The notes under the pieces are model-generated. The model saw only the letters and a program-made list of their open reading frames with translations. It had not been told where the DNA came from and did not search any database. From assembly GCA_946410395.1 (NCBI GenBank), contig CAMKAE010000042.1, positions 1-12,785 on the forward strand: 12,785 bases of DNA. Reading direction: 5' to 3'. Shown here piece by piece: positions 1-7,132 of the stretch (positions are counted from its first letter, which is position 1; each line of letters starts with the position of its first letter). Source of the DNA: an uncultured Clostridia bacterium. Its GTDB lineage: Bacteria > Bacillota > Clostridia > Christensenellales > Aristaeellaceae. Made by a program: the position numbers and the translations under genes.

Positions 1-1091
1 GCGGCGTCGATGCGCTGCATGACGGTCACGATCTCCGGGCAGACGGAGCGAAGCAGACCGAGGTCCCATTTCTCCAGGGCTTCCTGCATCACGGTGTGAT
101 TCGTGTAGGCAAACGTCTCCCGGGCCAGGGAGAGCGCTTCGTCGAAGGAAAGGCCCTCCTGCATCAGCAGCCGGATCAGCTCCGGAATGGCCATCACCGG
201 ATGCGTGTCGTTCAGCTGAACGGCGTATTCCTTCGAGAACAGACCGTAGTCGTTTCCGTGGCGCTTCCGATAAGCGCGCAGCATGTCCTGGACGGATGCG
301 CTGACCAGGACATACTGCTGCTTGACGCGCATCTGCCGGCCCTCGCGGCGGGTGTCGTTGGGGTAGAGGAACTTGGTGATGTCCTCGGCGCGGTTCTTGT
401 CCGCGGAGGCTTTTGCGTAGTCCTGGCGGTTGAACAGGTCGAAATCCACCTCGTGCAGGCTCTCGCACTGCCACAGCCGCAGGGTGCCGACGGTCTTCAT
501 GCCATAGCCGATCACCGGCATGTCATAGGGAACCGCCAGCACGTCGCCGGTTTTCATGTGAACCGTCACAGCCTCGCTGTCCCGGCGGATGGACCAGGGA
601 TCGCCGAAGCGCGACCAGTCGTCGGGCTCCTCGTGCTGCCGGAAATCTACAAAAGACTGTTTGAAGAGCCCATAGCGATAGCGCAGGCCGTAGCCGGTCA
701 GAGGAATGCCGTGGGTGGCGGCGCTGTCGAGGAAGCAGGCGGCCAGACGGCCCAGGCCGCCGTTGCCGAACGCGTCGTCCTCAATGTCCTCCAGGACGGC
801 GAGATCCACGCCCTTTTCGGCGAGCAGGGCGCGGGTGTCCTCCAGCAGCCCCATGCAGTACAGGTTGTTGAAGACCAGGCGGCCCACCAGGTATTCCGCG
901 GACAGATAGGCGGCCTGGCGTCCCGCGTTACGCTTTGCCTCACAATCCGCCCAGACAGGGGCGAGGGCTTCCATGGCCGCACCGGAGACGGCGTTGTGCA
1001 GCTGCACGGCGTCGGCTTCCCGCAGGCTGATGTGATCCCGGGTCAGGAGCAGCGCTTCTGCCCGGGCCAGGAGCTGTTTTGCGTCGGTCAT
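1..1091 (-). CDS. glgP: Glycogen/maltodextrin phosphorylase, N-terminal part (cut by window edge)
   Basis: Cytoplasmic GT35 phosphorylase that removes glucose from the non-reducing ends of alpha-1,4-glucans using phosphate, giving glucose-1-phosphate. Only the first 363 residues are in the window; family members are usually about 750-850 residues, so the C-terminal half with the pyridoxal-phosphate lysine lies outside. Visible family motifs are YLSAEYLVGR at 62-71, FGNGGLGRLAACFLDS at 108-123, YGLRYRYGLFKQ at 134-145, LYPND at 242-246, QLNDTHP at 292-298 and FAYTNHTVMQEALEKW at 327-342. The start is the ATG at 1091-1089, which overlaps the malQ stop as ATGA, so translation is probably coupled to malQ. 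AGGAGGA lies about 10 bases upstream, inside malQ. Whether glycogen or imported maltodextrin is the main substrate cannot be told from sequence. Family assignment is very secure. Confidence 0.96.
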   Translation of the reverse strand, partial: MTDAKQLLARAEALLLTRDHISLREADAVQLHNAVSGAAMEALAPVWADCEAKRNAGRQAAYLSAEYLVGRLVFNNLYCMGLLEDTRALLAEKGVDLAVLEDIEDDAFGNGGLGRLAACFLDSAATHGIPLTGYGLRYRYGLFKQSFVDFRQHEEPDDWSRFGDPWSIRRDSEAVTVHMKTGDVLAVPYDMPVIGYGMKTVGTLRLWQCESLHEVDFDLFNRQDYAKASADKNRAEDITKFLYPNDTRREGRQMRVKQQYVLVSASVQDMLRAYRKRHGNDYGLFSKEYAVQLNDTHPVMAIPELIRLLMQEGLSFDEALSLARETFAYTNHTVMQEALEKWDLGLLRSVCPEIVTVMQRIDA

Positions 1092-2572
1092 GCTTGGGTG
1101 TTCCTCCTGTTGCTTTCTGTCGCGAGCGCGCAGAGCTTTTCGGCCAGCGCGTCGGTGGTCTGGCCCGGCTTCATGCGCCACAGCCAGTTGCCGCCCACCT
1201 TGCCGGGATGGTTCATCGTGGCCTCCGCCGGCAGCGACAGCACGTCCTGCATGGGCACGACGGCGATGCGGGCCCTGCTCATGAACACGGCCCGGATCAG
1301 CGCCCAGGGGGCCTCCTCCTTCGTGGAGAAGCCGATCTTTTTGCCCGCGTAGGCAAGCTCCTCCGCGGAGGCGTTCTCCGCCCAGCCCAGGGCGGTGTTG
1401 TTGTCATGGGTGCCGGTGTAGTAGGCGGTGTTTTCGGGAATGTTCTGGGGGAGGTGAATGTTGTCCTCCGAGCCGCCGAAGGCGAAAGTCAGCACCTTCA
1501 TGCCCGGATAGCCGGTGAAGGCCACCAGCTTGCGCACCCGGTCGTTGACTTCGCCCAGATCTTCGGCGATGATGTCCAGACCCGGAAGCTTTTTACGGAA
1601 GGTTTTGAAGAGCGCTTTGCCGGGGCCAATCACCCACTTGCCGCTCCGGGCGTTGGGCGCGCCGTGCGGGACAGACCAGTAGTTGGCAAATCCGATGAAG
1701 TGATCCACGCGGATGATGTCGTACATCTCGCCCATGTGCGCCATGCGGTCCACCCACCACCGGTAGCCGTGGAGGCGCAGCCAGGTCCACCGGTAGAGGG
1801 GATTGCCCCAGAGCTGGCCGTCCGCGGAGAAATAGTCCGGGGGCACGCCGGCCACCTTTTTCGGCACCCGGTTGCGGTCCAGCTGAAAGACCTCCGGGTG
1901 CGTCCAGGTGTCCGCGCTGTCCTCCGCCACATAGATCGGCATGTCGCCCAGCAGGCGGATGCCCCGGTCGTTGCAGTACCGCTTGAGATCATTCCACTGG
2001 CGGAAGAACATATACTGGCACCAAAGGTGGAAGCGCACGTCCTCGGAGAGCTCCAGCCGCATCCGGTGCAGGGCGGCAGGCTTGCGCATCCGCACGTCCC
2101 GGTCCGGCCACTGCGTCCACATGGACCCGCCGTAATGGTTTTTCAGCGCGGTGAACAGGGCGAAATCCCGGACCCAGGTCTGCTCGGCCTCAAAGGCCGC
2201 CAGCTCCTTTTTCAGCGTTCCCTCCGAGCGGTAAAAGCTCTCCCGCAGGATCTTCATCTTGTGGGCTCTGGCCTGCTCGTAGTCCACCTTTTCCGGATCG
2301 TCCGGTACAAAGCGCTCCTCTTCGTGGAGAAGCAGGAAGCCTTCCTCCGCCAGCCGGTCCACGGAGATCAGCAGTGGATTGCCGGCAAAAACGCTGGTGG
2401 ACTGGTAGGGGGATTCCCCGTAGCCCGTCGGGCCCATGGGGAGCACCTGCCAGATGTTCATCCCGCTCTTGTGCAGGAAATCGGCGAAGGCATAGGCCTC
2501 CTTGCCCAGGGAGCCAACCCCGTCCGGTCCGGGCAGGGAGGTGATGTGCATCAGAATGCCGCACTGGCGCAT
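1088..2572 (-). CDS. malQ: 4-alpha-glucanotransferase (amylomaltase, GH77)
   Basis: Cytoplasmic disproportionating enzyme that transfers maltosyl and longer units between alpha-1,4-glucans and releases glucose, making short maltodextrins long enough for the phosphorylase encoded next. The 494-residue length is typical of bacterial GH77. Visible motifs are the N-terminal HITSLPGPDGVGSLG at 9-23, WQVLPMGPTGYGESPYQS at 41-58, GDMPIYVAEDSAD at 209-221, the nucleophile Asp290 in IIRVDHFIGF, the acid/base Glu337 in IIAEDLG and the stabilising Asp390 in GTHDNNT. All three catalytic carboxylates are present. An upstream in-frame ATG at 2611 would overlap the dipeptidase gene. The ATG at 2572 is preferred because AAAGGA sits 8 bases before it and the family N-terminus begins there. 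It lies 26 bases after the dipeptidase stop and overlaps glgP by 4 bases. Confidence 0.96.
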   Translation of the reverse strand: MRQCGILMHITSLPGPDGVGSLGKEAYAFADFLHKSGMNIWQVLPMGPTGYGESPYQSTSVFAGNPLLISVDRLAEEGFLLLHEEERFVPDDPEKVDYEQARAHKMKILRESFYRSEGTLKKELAAFEAEQTWVRDFALFTALKNHYGGSMWTQWPDRDVRMRKPAALHRMRLELSEDVRFHLWCQYMFFRQWNDLKRYCNDRGIRLLGDMPIYVAEDSADTWTHPEVFQLDRNRVPKKVAGVPPDYFSADGQLWGNPLYRWTWLRLHGYRWWVDRMAHMGEMYDIIRVDHFIGFANYWSVPHGAPNARSGKWVIGPGKALFKTFRKKLPGLDIIAEDLGEVNDRVRKLVAFTGYPGMKVLTFAFGGSEDNIHLPQNIPENTAYYTGTHDNNTALGWAENASAEELAYAGKKIGFSTKEEAPWALIRAVFMSRARIAVVPMQDVLSLPAEATMNHPGKVGGNWLWRMKPGQTTDALAEKLCALATESNRRNTQA

Positions 2573-2598
2573 GGCTGTCGTCCTTTCTGCATCCGCGT

Positions 2599-3969
2599 TC
2601 ATTCCGCGCACAGGCGCAGCAGCGCGTTGGCGTAGATCCGGATGGCTTTCATCATCTTGGGAAGCTCAACGTATTCATTTGCCTGGTGCGCCAGGTCCTC
2701 GTCCCCGGGGAAGCCGGCGCCGAAGGCCACGCCCTGCTTGAGCACCTTGGCATAGGTGCCGCCGCCGGTGGACTCGGGGATGGCCGGCAGACCAGTCTCC
2801 TCGTGGTAGGCTGCCAGCAGTGCGGTGACCAGCTCGCTGTCCGCGGGCACATGATGGGGCTCTGTGGTGGAGAGCCCCTCCAGGGTAAAGCCGGGCAGAT
2901 GGGCGCGGATGGCGGCAATCAGCTGTTCCAGATCGGCGTTCACCGGGCAGCGGCAGTCCAGGGAGGCGCACAGGACGCCGTTCTCGATGCGCAGAATGCC
3001 CATGTTGCAGGTCAGATGGCCGGAGAGCTCGTCCTCGCAGGCAATGCCCAGATGTTCGCCGGTGTACTCCATCGGATAGGCGTCCGCCAGGGTGCGCAGC
3101 GCGCCGGCCGCGCCCAGCTCCCGCAGCAGAAGCAGCATCATGCCGTTGGCGTTGCGGCAGCCTTCGGGGTAGGCGGAATGTCCCGGGATGCCGTGCGCGG
3201 TGACCAGCACGCCCTCGGCCGTGACCGCCGCGTCATAGGGGAGGCCGGTCTTTTCGGCAAAGGCGCGCACCTGCTCTGCGAGCGCATTGCCGCCCGTCAG
3301 CAGGGCTTCGCACTCCCCGGGAATGACGTTGAGGCGCTCGCCGTTGTTCAGCCGAAGGACCTGCAGCCCCTCCTTGCTGACCGGCGCCTTGGCGAAGGCG
3401 TGGATCATGCCTTTCTCGGTGTTGATCAGCGGGAAGGAGGCGTCGGGCGAGAAGCCCACATCGGGCATCTTCGCGTGATCGCAGTACCAGTCCATGTCCT
3501 CCCAGCCGCTCTCCTCGTCACAGCCGAGGACCAGGCGGACAGACCGCTTCAGCGGGATCCCCGCCTCTTTGATGGCCTTCATGGCAAACATCGCGCACAG
3601 CGCAGGGCCCTTGTCGTCGCCGGTGCCGCGGCCGTAGATGCGATCGCCCACCCGGGTCGCGCCGAAGGGCGGGTATTTCCAGCCGTCTCCGGCGGGCACC
3701 ACGTCCAGGTGCGCCAGCACGGCGATGGTCTCGCGGTCCTCGTCGCCCAGGGTGGCGTCGCAGGCGTAGCCGTCATACACGTGCGTCAGAAAGCCCATGG
3801 TCTCGCAGTCCACCATGGCCATGTCCAGCATACGGCGGACCTCCGGGCCGAAGGGCGCGCCGTCTTCCGGCTCCGCCTTGAGGGAAGGCACCCGCACCCA
3901 GCGGGTCAGCATCCTTGCGTAATCCTCTGCATAGCTGTCAATGAGCTTTGCGACCTTTTCGTTGAGCAT
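2599..3969 (-). CDS. pepV: PepV-like dipeptidase (M20 family metallopeptidase, Sapep type)
   Basis: Predicted cytoplasmic di-zinc dipeptidase of the M20A/PepV group, 456 residues, close to the usual 460-470. It probably cleaves dipeptides from imported or recycled peptides. The M20 metal site is complete: His87 in LAHLDVVPAGDGW, Asp119 in GRGTGDDKGP, the DEESGW motif at 151-156 (catalytic Glu152 and ligand Glu153), Asp176 in SPDASFP and His428 in GDEDLAHQANEY. His264 in HGIPGHSAYPEG fits the substrate-binding lid-domain histidine. The ATG at 3969 has AAAGGAG about 10 bases upstream. It sits 33 bases after the small hypothetical gene and 26 bases before malQ on the same strand, so it is probably cotranscribed. 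The exact substrate is not readable; other M20 peptidases such as carnosinase-like enzymes are alternatives, but the overall motif set and length match PepV best. Confidence 0.9.
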   Translation of the reverse strand: MLNEKVAKLIDSYAEDYARMLTRWVRVPSLKAEPEDGAPFGPEVRRMLDMAMVDCETMGFLTHVYDGYACDATLGDEDRETIAVLAHLDVVPAGDGWKYPPFGATRVGDRIYGRGTGDDKGPALCAMFAMKAIKEAGIPLKRSVRLVLGCDEESGWEDMDWYCDHAKMPDVGFSPDASFPLINTEKGMIHAFAKAPVSKEGLQVLRLNNGERLNVIPGECEALLTGGNALAEQVRAFAEKTGLPYDAAVTAEGVLVTAHGIPGHSAYPEGCRNANGMMLLLLRELGAAGALRTLADAYPMEYTGEHLGIACEDELSGHLTCNMGILRIENGVLCASLDCRCPVNADLEQLIAAIRAHLPGFTLEGLSTTEPHHVPADSELVTALLAAYHEETGLPAIPESTGGGTYAKVLKQGVAFGAGFPGDEDLAHQANEYVELPKMMKAIRIYANALLRLCAE

Positions 3970-4002
3970 GTTCGTGATTCTCCTTTATCTGTGTCCTGAT
4001 GT

Positions 4003-4293
4003 TCAGGCGTTTCTCGGGTCCCGGGAGTGTTTTTTCTTTGCGTCCGGATCGATGAATTCGATCTCGAGACGGTCGAAGTCCACGTGCTCCATGAAAGCGT
4101 CCGGCAGAAAGCGGGTCTGGCCGAATTCGTCCCATTCGCGCTGGTTCTTGTCCAGCCAGAGGGGGCGGGACAGGTCCAGCTTGCGGCAGGCCTCCGCCAG
4201 CGCTTCCTCCGGATCGTGACGGGTGCAGGGTTCGACGGCCTCCCTTGCGGTCCGGTGATGCCGGATCAGGCGCACCCAGAGCGCGGTTGCCAT
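4003..4293 (-). CDS. Conserved hypothetical protein, 96 residues
   Basis: I do not recognise a function. The soluble product has no signal peptide or membrane segment. It starts MATALWVRLIRHHR. A central stretch contains LSRPLWLDKNQREWDEFGQTRF (41-62), followed by a hydrophobic/acidic strand-like segment FDRLEIEFID at 73-82 and a lysine-rich, highly charged tail (DAKKKHSRDPR). Small proteins of this pattern (LWVRLI, a WL.K...E...FGQTRF core, D..EIEF.D) occur, from memory, in many clostridial genomes. The ATG at 4293 is one base beyond the murB stop at 4295, and its GGAGG ribosome site (4306-4302) lies inside the last murB codons, 8 bases before the ATG, so translation is likely coupled to murB. 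Good Shine-Dalgarno spacing and tight packing support a real gene. Position between murB and a dipeptidase gives no firm clue to role. Confidence 0.8.
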   Translation of the reverse strand: MATALWVRLIRHHRTAREAVEPCTRHDPEEALAEACRKLDLSRPLWLDKNQREWDEFGQTRFLPDAFMEHVDFDRLEIEFIDPDAKKKHSRDPRNA

Positions 4294-4294
4294 G

Positions 4295-5221
4295 TCATGC
4301 GCCTCCTTCCGCTTCGGCGGCTTCGCCGAGGATCCGGATCTCCGGTTCCAAACGGACTCCGGTCTTTTCCTGCACGATCCGCTGCACTTCCCGCATCAGC
4401 TGCTCGAAGTCCGCAGCGCGCTTTCCGGTGTTCACCAGAAAGCCCGCGTGCTTTTCGCTGACCTGGGCGCCGCCGACCGCAAAACCCTTCAGGCCGCACT
4501 GGTCGATCAGCGCGGCGGCGAAGTAGCCCTCCGGGCGCTTGAAGGCGGAGCCGGCGCTGGGAAGGTTCAGCGGCTGCTTTTCATTCCGGCGGGCAGCCAG
4601 GTCTGCCATGACCGCTTCGATTGCTGCGCGGTCCCCGGGGGTCAGCCGGAAAGCGGCGCGGGTGACGATGACGCGCTCCGCCTGCAGCCGCGAATGGCGG
4701 TAGGCAAAGTCCATCTCCTCGGCGGTATAGCGGACGGGCGTTCCGTCATCACGCAGGCCCTCTACCCAGGCGCAGACATCGCCGAGTTCACCGCCGTACG
4801 CGCCGGCGTTCATCACCAGGCCGCCGCCGACGGTGCCCGGAATGCCCGCCGCAAAGGCCAGACCGTCCAGGCTGTTCTCCGCGGCCGCACGGGCCAGCTC
4901 CGCCAGCGACGCACCGGCCTCGGCCGTCAGGGTGTCTGCATCCCGCGTGATGGCGCGCATGCCGCGTCCGATGCGGATCACAAGCCCGCGGATGCCGCCG
5001 TCGCGCACGAGCAGATTGGACCCCCGCCCGATGACGGTGACCGGGATGCCGGCATCTGCCGCCTCCCGCAAAAGGATGCGTATTTCATCGGCTCCCGCGG
5101 GTTCCGCGAGCAAATCCGCCGGGCCGCCAAGCCGAAGCGTTGTGCAGGACGCCATGGGGACATCCCGTGTCAGCGCGACGCAGCCGACGCGGGAGACAAA
5201 TTGTGCATATCGATCTGCCAA
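4295..5221 (-). CDS. murB: UDP-N-acetylenolpyruvoylglucosamine reductase (type II MurB), TTG start
   Basis: FAD-dependent enzyme that reduces UDP-GlcNAc-enolpyruvate to UDP-MurNAc with NADPH, the second committed step of peptidoglycan precursor synthesis in the cytoplasm. The 308-residue product shows the FAD-binding VIGRGSNLLVRDGG at 63-76, AGIPGTVGGGLVMNAGAYGGE at 125-145, the YRHSR motif at 174-178, the proton-donor serine in PSAGSAFKRPEG (Ser225) and the C-terminal LEPEIRILGE at 291-300. The SAGSAFKRP form marks the Gram-positive type II enzyme. The start is taken as TTG at 5221-5219 because AAAGGAGG (5236-5229) lies 7 bases upstream. An in-frame ATG at 5245 would put that ribosome site inside the gene and falls upstream of the predicted transcription start. 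First gene of the apparent leftward operon. The frame stays open far upstream opposite the ABC gene, which is a coding shadow. Confidence 0.95.
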   Translation of the reverse strand: MADRYAQFVSRVGCVALTRDVPMASCTTLRLGGPADLLAEPAGADEIRILLREAADAGIPVTVIGRGSNLLVRDGGIRGLVIRIGRGMRAITRDADTLTAEAGASLAELARAAAENSLDGLAFAAGIPGTVGGGLVMNAGAYGGELGDVCAWVEGLRDDGTPVRYTAEEMDFAYRHSRLQAERVIVTRAAFRLTPGDRAAIEAVMADLAARRNEKQPLNLPSAGSAFKRPEGYFAAALIDQCGLKGFAVGGAQVSEKHAGFLVNTGKRAADFEQLMREVQRIVQEKTGVRLEPEIRILGEAAEAEGGA

Positions 5222-5247
5222 GGACCCGCCTCCTTTCTGCCGCATGT

Positions 5248-5276
5248 ATTGTACATGAAAAACCCCGGTTGCGCAA
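5248..5276 (-). promoter_or_regulatory. Predicted sigma-A promoter for murB operon
   Basis: On the minus strand, TTGCGC (5276-5271) and TACAAT (5253-5248) are separated by exactly 17 bases. Transcription would start near 5241, giving a leader of about 20 bases that holds the murB Shine-Dalgarno. The -10 box is one base from consensus and the -35 matches in four of six. Inferred from sequence only. Confidence 0.7.
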
Positions 5277-5281
5277 TGCAA

Positions 5282-5297
5282 TGAAGAAAATTCTTCA
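5282..5297. promoter_or_regulatory. Palindrome between divergent promoters, candidate operator
   Basis: TGAAGAA-AA-TTCTTCA: 7-base perfect arms around a 2-base centre. It lies 5 bases upstream of the murB -35 box and 9 bases upstream of the exporter -35 box, so a bound regulator could touch both promoters. The 2-base centre is too small for an RNA hairpin loop, which favours a protein-binding site. The regulator is unknown and no regulator gene is adjacent. Confidence 0.4.
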
Positions 5298-5306
5298 CCG
5301 CCTTGA

Positions 5307-5335
5307 TTGACAGTGTGTGGCGGATGCGATAAGAT
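5307..5335 (+). promoter_or_regulatory. Predicted sigma-A promoter for ABC exporter genes
   Basis: A perfect TTGACA (5307-5312) and TAAGAT (5330-5335) are separated by 17 bases. Transcription would begin near 5342, leaving an 18-base leader that is almost entirely the GGAGGAG ribosome site (5348-5354) before the ATG at 5360. The perfect -35 and ideal spacing suggest substantial basal strength. Confidence 0.75.
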
Positions 5336-5359
5336 AGCCCGTGCACGGGAGGAGAACCA

Positions 5360-7132
5360 ATGAACAGGGAACTCAAGCTTGCCGGACACTACGCAGGGCG
5401 TTACTGGGTGTGGTATTTGTTCGGCCTGATCTCGCTGACGGCGGTGGACTTTCTGACAGTGGAAGTCCCAAAGATCACCGCGGCGATCATCGACGGCCTC
5501 AAGGCCGATGCCATCACCATCGACGTCATCACGGGCCTTTTGTGGAAAATGCTGCTGTTTGCGGCAATCATCGCGCTGGGGCGCTTCGGATGGCGCTTCT
5601 TCTTTTTCGGCGCGTCCAGGCAGGTGGAACGCGACCTGCGCAACGATATGTTCGGCCACCTGGAGACCCTGTCGCCGCGGTATTTCAACGAACACAAGAC
5701 CGGCGACCTGATGGCGCACTTCACCAGCGACCTGCAGGCCATCCGGCAGCTGCTGGGCATGACGATTATCACCGCCTTTGACGCCACGGTGCAGCTGTTT
5801 CTGGTCCTGTTCAACATGGTCACCCGCATCGACGCGCGGCTGACGGCGGTCTCCCTGCTGCCGATGCTGCTGATCATCGTGGGGGACGTGTTCTTCGGCA
5901 AAGCCATGCACCGCCGCTTCCTGGAAAAGCAGGAGGCGTTTTCCTCCCTGACGGATCAGACCCAGGAGGCGATCAGCGGCATCCGCGTCATCAAAGCGTT
6001 TGTGCAGGAGCGCAAGGAGCTGTACGCCTTCGCGAAGGCCAGCCTGAAGTGCAAGGACAAGAACCTGCGGGTCGCGCGCCTGGTATCCACGGTTTTCCCG
6101 GCGCTGGATCTGGTCATCGGCGTCTCCATCTCCCTGAACATTCTCTACGGCGGACGGCTGGCCATCGACGGGACGATCACCCTGGGCGAATTCGTGCTCT
6201 TCAACAGCTACCTGACCATGCTGGTCTGGCCGATGATCGCGGTGGGCGAGGCTGTCTCCAGCATCTCCCAGGGCATGGCTTCCCTCAAGCGTCTCGGGCA
6301 TATCTTTGACGCGAAGCCGGACATCGTGGACACCGGCGATCCGTCCGTCACGGCGCTGCGGGGCGAGATCGCGCTGAAGCATCTGAGCTTTTCCTATCCG
6401 GGTGCGGAGCAGCATCCGGCCCTGAGCGATGTCAGCGTCACCGTACAGGCGGGCGAGACGCTGGCCATCATCGGCCGAACCGGTTCCGGCAAGACCACGC
6501 TGGTGAGCCTGCTGGAGCGCATGTGGGACACCGAAGATCCGGACATGATCGAAATCGACGGCCGGCCGATCCGGGAGATCCCCCTGCGCGTCCTGCGGCA
6601 GGACATCGCCTATGTGCCCCAGGACAGCTTTCTGTTCTCGGACACGGTGGAGAACAATATTGCCTTCGGCGTGGAGAACGCGACGCACGCGCAGGTCGAA
6701 GCCGCGGCAGCCGCGGCCTGCGTGCATGACAACATCATGGAATTCCCGGAGGGCTACGACACCCTGGTGGGCGAGCGCGGCGTGACCATCTCCGGTGGCC
6801 AGAAGCAGCGGACCGCCATCGCGCGGGCCCTGCTCAAGGACGCGCCAATCCTGATCCTGGACGACTCCCTCTCGGCCGTGGACACGGACACCGAGGAGCA
6901 GATCCTGGAAAACCTTCGCCGGATGCGGGCCGGGCGCACCACTCTGATTATCGCGCACCGGATTTCCACGATCCAGGACGCGGATCACATCCTGGTGCTG
7001 GAGGACGGGCACCGGGCCGAATACGGCACCCATGAGGAGCTCCTGGCGCTGGGCGGCATCTACCGTGGCATCCACGACAAGCAGCAGCTGGAGCGCCAGC
7101 TGCGGGAGGAAGGCGGTGAGATGGATGGCTAA
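5360..7132 (+). CDS. Heterodimeric ABC exporter subunit with degenerate Walker B (BmrC/YheI-like)
   Basis: Half-transporter of 590 residues with an N-terminal transmembrane domain (about six helices near 15-34, 60-83, 131-154, 161-180, 249-269 and 278-299) and a C-terminal ATPase domain. The ATPase has Walker A GRTGSGKTT at 372-380, the Q-loop glutamine 421 in YVPQDSF, a canonical signature ISGGQ at 477-481, Walker B LILDD ending at 502 and switch His533. Asp502 replaces the catalytic glutamate. In heterodimeric exporters such as BmrC/BmrD and TM287/288 this marks the subunit whose own Walker motifs form the degenerate site. The next gene overlaps it by 8 bases and supplies the complementary subunit. 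The ATG at 5360 follows GGAGGAG. Such pumps export drugs, lipids or peptides; the substrate cannot be read from sequence. Confidence 0.92.
   Translation: MNRELKLAGHYAGRYWVWYLFGLISLTAVDFLTVEVPKITAAIIDGLKADAITIDVITGLLWKMLLFAAIIALGRFGWRFFFFGASRQVERDLRNDMFGHLETLSPRYFNEHKTGDLMAHFTSDLQAIRQLLGMTIITAFDATVQLFLVLFNMVTRIDARLTAVSLLPMLLIIVGDVFFGKAMHRRFLEKQEAFSSLTDQTQEAISGIRVIKAFVQERKELYAFAKASLKCKDKNLRVARLVSTVFPALDLVIGVSISLNILYGGRLAIDGTITLGEFVLFNSYLTMLVWPMIAVGEAVSSISQGMASLKRLGHIFDAKPDIVDTGDPSVTALRGEIALKHLSFSYPGAEQHPALSDVSVTVQAGETLAIIGRTGSGKTTLVSLLERMWDTEDPDMIEIDGRPIREIPLRVLRQDIAYVPQDSFLFSDTVENNIAFGVENATHAQVEAAAAAACVHDNIMEFPEGYDTLVGERGVTISGGQKQRTAIARALLKDAPILILDDSLSAVDTDTEEQILENLRRMRAGRTTLIIAHRISTIQDADHILVLEDGHRAEYGTHEELLALGGIYRGIHDKQQLERQLREEGGEMDG

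Noticed and set aside
96..2635. Long plus-strand open frames of about 420 and 520 residues opposite glgP and malQ
   Set aside because: They mirror the minus-strand genes, have low-complexity shadow composition, and show no domain or ribosome site. Typical of GC-rich third codon positions.
2686..5284. Plus-strand open frames of about 440 and 330 residues opposite the dipeptidase and murB
   Set aside because: Antisense shadows. The minus-strand genes have complete catalytic motifs and good ribosome sites.
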